Shown here piece after piece: positions 60,812 through 64,000 of a stretch of DNA of 64,000 nt. The stretch lies in contig NZ_JAUFQB010000011.1 in the NCBI RefSeq assembly GCF_030409525.1, forward strand, positions 124,001-188,000. The letters are read 5' to 3'. The notes under the pieces were generated by a model. That model had not been told where the DNA came from, made no database searches, and saw only the letters and a list, made by a program, of their open reading frames with translations. Every line of letters begins with the position of its first letter. The stretch's first letter is position 1. Position numbers and translations under genes: made by a program. The stretch is from Kaistella yonginensis (GTDB lineage: Bacteria; Bacteroidota; Bacteroidia; Flavobacteriales; Weeksellaceae).

Positions 60812-61306
60812 CTATAAATCTTTTTTACCAATTAAAACCGCTCCTACAATTCCCGCAAGAATTAAGATTGAAGCCAACTCGAAAGGCAAAACATATTCGT
60901 TAAACAATAATCTCCCAAGATTTTTGGTAAGACCCACCGACATATCTACATCACCTGCAAAAGTTTTTTGATTTAAACCTTTAAATGCACCTAAAATGCC
61001 CACCAATAATAATCCTGCGGAAAATACACCGATGAATTTAGAGAGGTTCTTCTTTTTACTTTCATCTTCTTTATTCAGATTCAACATCATTAATATGTAA
61101 AGAAATAAAACCATGATTGCACCGGCATACACAATGATTTGTACAATACCGAGGAACTGCGCATTCAATAAAATATAAAGCGCTGCAATTGAAAAGAAGG
61201 TAACGATCAGCGACAAGATAGCATACATGGCATTTCTGGCAAAAACAAAATAGAATGCACTGGCCAACGCTAAAAATGACACAAAGAAAAATATGATTTG
61301 TTCCAT
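60812..61306 (-). CDS. nuoJ: NADH-quinone oxidoreductase subunit J
   Basis: The 164-residue, five-helix subunit has RNAMYAILSLIVTFFSIAALYILLNAQFLGIVQIIVYAGAIMVLFLYILMMLNL, the pi-bulge helix of the quinone/proton link. It lies 1 nt after nuoI. Confidence 0.95.
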   Translation of the reverse strand: MEQIIFFFVSFLALASAFYFVFARNAMYAILSLIVTFFSIAALYILLNAQFLGIVQIIVYAGAIMVLFLYILMMLNLNKEDESKKKNLSKFIGVFSAGLLLVGILGAFKGLNQKTFAGDVDMSVGLTKNLGRLLFNEYVLPFELASILILAGIVGAVLIGKKDL

Positions 61307-61307
61307 A

Positions 61308-61856
61308 CTATTTTACTGATTTTTTTTGCAATTCACTCTGACGGTCAGAAATATCAATTCTTGCATTAATTTTCTCAACCAACTTATCTTTCCCATAAAT
61401 AAAACTTCCGCGATTGGTTTCTACATCTACCAAACGGTCGGTTAAATAAATTGCTGATTTGGGGCAAGCTTCTTCACAAAGGCCACAGAAAATACATCGC
61501 AACATATTGATTTCATACACAGAGGCATATTTTTCTTCACGATAGAGTTCTTTCTCGTCTTTGGTTCTTTCAGCAGCGGTCATGGTGATCGCTTCAGCCG
61601 GGCATGCAACGGCACAAAGCCCACAAGCGGTACATCGTTCGCGACCTTCTTCATCAATTTTTAAAACATGAAGTCCGCGCCATACTTTTGCTCTAGGCTT
61701 TACCACTTCAGGATAAGCAAATACTTTTCCTTTTGGTCCTTCGATGGCGTGTCTTAACGTAATAGCCATTCCCTTGAAAATTTCTGGGAGGTATAATTTT
61801 TCCATAAAAGTCATCTCTTTATTCGAGACTACTTTTGATCTGTTTGTCAGTTTCAT
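61308..61856 (-). CDS. nuoI: NADH-quinone oxidoreductase subunit I
   Basis: The 182-residue ferredoxin-like subunit carries clusters N6a and N6b through two CxxCxxCxxxCP motifs: CTACGLCAVACPAEAITM and CIFCGLCEEACPKSAIYL. It passes electrons to the quinone site. Start choice: ATG at 61856 (MKLTNRSKVVSNKEM); the long frame from 61877 starts with GTG and an ATG at 61862 is also possible. Confidence 0.95.
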   Translation of the reverse strand: MKLTNRSKVVSNKEMTFMEKLYLPEIFKGMAITLRHAIEGPKGKVFAYPEVVKPRAKVWRGLHVLKIDEEGRERCTACGLCAVACPAEAITMTAAERTKDEKELYREEKYASVYEINMLRCIFCGLCEEACPKSAIYLTDRLVDVETNRGSFIYGKDKLVEKINARIDISDRQSELQKKSVK

Positions 61857-61908
61857 ATTCATGGGTTTTAGCGCCACTTTTCAGTGTTGCATTAAAACTT
61901 CTATTTAA

Positions 61909-62973
61909 TTAATTCGCGAAGAAAACAATAACTGCGGCAGTGATTACTAAATTCGCTAATGCTAATGGGATCAAGGTTTTCCAACCTAAATGCATCAATT
62001 GGTCATATCTAAATCTTGGGATCGTCCATCGGATCCACATAAAGATTAAAATTCCTAATATGGTTTTCGCTAACATGGCGAAAATACTTAATGTTCCGGC
62101 CACGTTTTCTCCCCAGTTCTGAGAAACCCACTCAATCCCCGGAAAATTAAATCCTCCGAAAAATAAAGTTACGATTAATGCATTAGAAATGAACATGTTT
62201 ACATACTCGCCGAACATATATTGACCATAGTTCATCGAAGAGTATTCGGTCATATAACCATTGACCAATTCTGATTCGCACTCGGGTAAATCAAACGGAT
62301 GACGGTTGGTTTCAGCCATCGCTGCTACAAAGAAGATAATAAAAGCCAAAGGTTGGTAGAAGATATTCCAGTTCATTCCGTCTGCAGGAATGAATCCCCA
62401 GATTTTTCCTGTTCCCTGTGAGCTGGTGATAAAGTGCAAATCTAAACTTCCGGACATTAAAATAATCGAAAGAAGAGATAGACCCATGGCTAATTCATAA
62501 GAAATCATTTGCGATGACGCACGAATTGCACCGATTAAGGAATATTTATTATTGGAAGCCCAACCACCGATCATCATTCCATACACTCCTATGGAAACCA
62601 TTGCAATCAGATATAAAACGCCTACATCGATATTGGCGACCTGTACGTTAAATGATTCTCCCCCAATGTTCAACGATTTCCCCCAAGGAATCACCGCGCC
62701 CGTAATTAGGGAAATAAACATGGTTAAAGCAGGACCCACATAGAATAAAAATCGATCTGCACCTTGTGGAACAAATCCTTCTTTAAAGAATAATTTACCA
62801 CCATCGGCTAAAGGCTGCAAAATCCCAAAAGGACCGGCCCTGTTAGGACCAATTCTATCTTGAAGGATGGCTGCTACTTTTCTTTCGCCCCATGTTGAAT
62901 AGGCAGCAATACCCAAGGATACCGCAAAAAGGGTAACAACTAATATAATTTTAAAAGTAATTAAATCCATCAT
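61909..62973 (-). CDS. nuoH: NADH-quinone oxidoreductase subunit H
   Basis: The 354-residue membrane subunit holds the quinone tunnel: GERKVAAILQDRIGPNRAGPFGILQPLADGGKLFFKEGF, FFVAAMAETNRHPFDLPECESELVNGYMTEYSSM and the late RWTIPRFRYDQLMHLGWKTLIPLAL. Its ATG overlaps the nuoG stop by 1 nt (TAATG). Confidence 0.97.
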   Translation of the reverse strand: MMDLITFKIILVVTLFAVSLGIAAYSTWGERKVAAILQDRIGPNRAGPFGILQPLADGGKLFFKEGFVPQGADRFLFYVGPALTMFISLITGAVIPWGKSLNIGGESFNVQVANIDVGVLYLIAMVSIGVYGMMIGGWASNNKYSLIGAIRASSQMISYELAMGLSLLSIILMSGSLDLHFITSSQGTGKIWGFIPADGMNWNIFYQPLAFIIFFVAAMAETNRHPFDLPECESELVNGYMTEYSSMNYGQYMFGEYVNMFISNALIVTLFFGGFNFPGIEWVSQNWGENVAGTLSIFAMLAKTILGILIFMWIRWTIPRFRYDQLMHLGWKTLIPLALANLVITAAVIVFFAN

Positions 62974-63971
62974 TATTTCTCGTCTTTTTCGCTCAGTTCT
63001 TTTGCATCTGGATTATCCAAAAGACTAATCATGTTCTTAGGTTTTTCGTAATGGTTCAAAGAAATTACGGAATGGCGGTCGATATGTCTTGGGCCTTCAA
63101 TGGTCCATAATTTTACATCTTTTTTGTGGAATCTACAATCATCACAAATCCAATCCTGCACTTCATCGTATTGGTCTTTTCTGGCGGTTACCCGAATGAC
63201 TTCTTCACCTTTCATCCACACCACTGCTTTACCAGCACACTTCGTACATTCACAGGTTGCGTTCAATGGTTTTGTAAACCAAACCCTACTGGCAAATCGC
63301 GCAGTTCTGTCTGTCAAAGCACCAACAGGACAAACATCAATAACATTTCCGATAAAATCACTCGTTAAAGCTTTGTTTAAATTGGTTGAAATTTCGGCAT
63401 GTTCCCCGCGGAACAAAATGCCATGTTCTCTACCTTCTGTTAATTGATTTGCCACCAAAACGCATCTTGCACATAAGATGCAACGGTTCATGTTTAACTT
63501 AATATTCGGACCGATATCTTCTGGTTCAAAAGTTCTTCTTTCAAATTCGGTTCTTGTTTTTTCTAACCCGTGTTCATAACTTAAATCTTGTAAATGACAT
63601 TCGCCCGCTTGATCACAGATTGGGCAATCGAGTGGGTGATTGATCAACAAAAACTCTGTTACAGCATGCCTTGCTTCCTGTGTTTTTTCTGAGGTAAGGT
63701 TTTTTACTTCCATACCATCCATTACACTGGTTCTGCAGCTTGCTACCAATTTAGGCATTGGTCGGGTGTCGGCATCAGAACCTTTTGATACTTCTACCAA
63801 ACACGTTCTGCATCTTCCACCGCTGGATTCCAGGGGTTTATAATAACACATTGCCGGGGGAACTAATTTACCACCGATTTGTCTTGCAGCTTCTAAAATA
63901 GAAGTACCAGGCAAAACTTCGGTCGTCTGTCCGTCGATGGTTATCTTGAATTTTTTAATTTCTTCGCTCAT
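62973..63971 (-). CDS. nuoG: NADH-quinone oxidoreductase subunit G, short form
   Basis: The 332-residue protein keeps the N-terminal Fe-S part of NuoG: [2Fe-2S] N1b (Cys42, 54, 57, 79), N5 (His112, Cys116, 119, 125) and N4 (Cys164, 167, 170, 214). The large molybdopterin-oxidoreductase-like domain is missing, so it is a third of the E. coli length. A further Cys set (Cys240, 242, 245 and 276, 279) lies where the N7 site of the long form would be and could bind another cluster or zinc. Start choice: ATG at 63971 (MSEEIKKFKITIDG) over the frame from 63986. It is followed by nuoH; nuoF and earlier genes are beyond the window. Confidence 0.93.
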   Translation of the reverse strand: MSEEIKKFKITIDGQTTEVLPGTSILEAARQIGGKLVPPAMCYYKPLESSGGRCRTCLVEVSKGSDADTRPMPKLVASCRTSVMDGMEVKNLTSEKTQEARHAVTEFLLINHPLDCPICDQAGECHLQDLSYEHGLEKTRTEFERRTFEPEDIGPNIKLNMNRCILCARCVLVANQLTEGREHGILFRGEHAEISTNLNKALTSDFIGNVIDVCPVGALTDRTARFASRVWFTKPLNATCECTKCAGKAVVWMKGEEVIRVTARKDQYDEVQDWICDDCRFHKKDVKLWTIEGPRHIDRHSVISLNHYEKPKNMISLLDNPDAKELSEKDEK

Positions 63972-64000
63972 TATAGATGAATTCAAAAATGAATTAATTA

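Noticed and set aside
1-64000. tRNA or rRNA genes
   Set aside because: I looked through the intergenic stretches for cloverleaf-like GGTTCGA/TTCGAATC blocks and found none that fits; a dedicated scan was not possible.

Overview
The window is AT-rich chromosomal DNA of a member of the Bacteroidota, most likely a flavobacterium of the Weeksellaceae (Chryseobacterium/Kaistella-like). The evidence is: several flavobacterial promoters (TTG, about 20 nt, TAnnTTTG); near absence of Shine-Dalgarno sequences; a type IX secretion (T9SS) cargo protein; an anti-sigma/ECF pair; a type III polyketide cluster; and a nuo operon whose NuoG lacks the molybdopterin domain. I found no phage, plasmid, complete insertion sequence, CRISPR array, tRNA or rRNA.

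Layout. 1-3.8 kb: the end of a Crp/Fnr regulator, an alanine:Na+ (AGCS) symporter and an APC permease. 3.9-9.9 kb (minus): a compact lipid/polyketide cluster reading FAD oxidoreductase, methyltransferase, type III PKS, enoyl-reductase-like SDR, FabZ-like dehydratase, ketosynthase, acyl carrier protein. A 148-bp nested palindrome sits between the methyltransferase and the PKS. 10.2-21.1 kb (minus): a carboxylate module with outer-membrane porin, MFS symporter, a small membrane protein, a second small membrane protein overlapping an SLC5/STAC sensor kinase, a receiver-only response regulator, PrpE and Acs. 21.3-27.9 kb: a zinc-ribbon/HTH orphan, then the pyrB-carA-(four-helix protein)-carB operon, preceded by a candidate leader peptide and terminator-type attenuator.

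27.9-32.1 kb: a phosphoesterase, then a sigma/anti-sigma pair divergent from exported MsrB, a fasciclin protein and a DUF2911 protein. 32.4-37.9 kb: Ada, a GNAT, a small membrane protein, the lysine 6-aminotransferase/aminoadipate-semialdehyde dehydrogenase pair and a DUF2007 protein. 38.0-42.6 kb: a membrane TPR-AraC regulator divergent from a tiny lipoprotein, two small orphan genes and a serine hydrolase. 42.6-46.7 kb: SixA, then RuvX-Def-DUF5606, MazG, a His-rich lipoprotein and a membrane protein.

46.8-54.2 kb (minus): a TetR-TolC-HlyD-ATPase-ATPase-permease-permease exporter operon. It carries a tandemly duplicated intergenic element and a remnant of a four-helix-bundle gene. 54.4-55.3 kb: a T9SS-sorted protein. 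55.6-64 kb (minus): nuoG-H-I-J-K-L-M-N of respiratory complex I; the upstream genes lie outside the window.

Intergenic DNA is rich in dispersed hairpin elements of several families, some present in two copies here. Many genes end in clear intrinsic terminators.
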